A DNA stretch of 64,000 bases from Notospermus geniculatus (lineage: Eukaryota; Nemertea; Pilidiophora; Heteronemertea; Lineidae). Positions 63,367 to 64,000 of this stretch are shown here, piece after piece; the stretch's first letter is position 1; each line of letters opens with the position of its first letter. The notes beneath the pieces were generated by a model. The model searched no databases and was not told the origin of the DNA. It saw only the letters and a list, made by a program, of their open reading frames with translations. The translations under genes and the position numbers were made by a program. The stretch covers positions 76,070 to 140,069 of the forward strand of contig NMRB01000956.1 in NCBI GenBank assembly GCA_002633025.1. Reading direction: 5' to 3'.

Positions 63367-64000
63367 CTGGAAGACAACAAAAATACCAATAATATTCAAA
63401 TCAAATAATCAGGCCAACTCACATTATGATTGTCCCCAAGTTCCTCTGCCTCAACAGACCTTCCCTCTTACGGCTAAATGAAGTGTTTTCACTCAAGATC
63501 AGGGAAGCAGGGCCGATTGTAGTAATGCATCTAATTTAGACTTGACAATATGCCCCATAATCTTCGGGAATATGGAATATTCCCACCCCAACACATTCAT
63601 GGCGATTGAGGACAACCAGTGCTGCCCCCAAGTATGAAATGTTGGAACCAAACAGACATCATATCCGGATGGACACCTCTCTATTTCATTTGATTTCTGA
63701 CAGTAAACTTTGTACCCAGTTGGTCATTTCTACCTCCCCCTTCAACATGGACACCTCTTAATTAAGGACAGTCTTTGTCTGCCCGAAGGATGTTCTTAAT
63801 AAAGAGGTCTATAGATGATTCTCGAATTAGCAGATCTGCGCACTTCCGCTGAAATCGCAACCACAACCTCGATCTGAAAGCGGGTGACGTGACGCAGTCC
63901 ATGATTCAGCAATGGTCGACTCTGACACAACGTCTTTGAAGTCACTGTCGTGGGGTTGCCTACATCATGTCATTCAGCTTCAGAGGTTGTCGTTGAGATT
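63367..64000. other. Right-edge PTPR intron
   Basis: Presumed intron upstream of exon A. No exon carrying the KNRY loop was seen on the minus strand. Confidence 0.55.

Overview
This is a eukaryotic, animal-type window. Exons are short with GT-AG introns, there are tRNA-derived SINEs and many small inverted-repeat (MITE-like) elements, and the only clear gene is a receptor tyrosine phosphatase of the metazoan R5 class (PTPRG/PTPRZ; Ptp99A in flies). The palindromes TACATGTA and TAGGCCTA are very frequent. Together this suggests a marine invertebrate, possibly a deuterostome or lophotrochozoan, but the species cannot be fixed from the sequence.

Layout. 1-45.6 kb is gene-poor, repeat-rich DNA: a 1.7 kb direct duplication with an N at its junction (916-4334), then mostly unremarkable sequence dotted with MITE-like elements, a SINE (31080-31440) and minisatellites. 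At about 34.3-43.6 kb lies an imperfect inverted repeat with arms of roughly 4 kb around an 0.8 kb centre. Each arm carries insertions the other lacks. The inner ends carry CTCF-like motifs, the left arm holds a possible first exon with YY1-like ATGGCGGC motifs, and the right arm contains about 11 tandem copies of a piece of 18S rRNA. 44.2-45.5 kb is a purine-rich array that turns into its pyrimidine-rich mirror. 45.5-52.4 kb is mostly unique DNA that may include the phosphatase 3' UTR, with a 45-bp octamer-bearing array and three TCAAGGTCA motifs.

52.4-63.4 kb (minus strand) holds 13 consecutive exons of the phosphatase. They join in phase into 575 codons covering nearly all of D1, all of D2 and the C-terminus. 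D1 has an intact WPD loop and HCSAGVGRT active site. D2 lacks the catalytic cysteine and WPD aspartate, as in PTPRG/PTPRZ. The tail is histidine-rich and ends in a class I PDZ ligand (ETTI). The ectodomain, membrane segment and first part of D1 lie beyond the right edge or were not found.

No second complete gene could be supported. The other long open frames fall in tandem repeats or lack homology and splice context. Isolated single-N positions, one at the junction of the direct duplication and two at breaks in the inverted-repeat right arm, suggest that some of the large duplications may be haplotype or assembly products.
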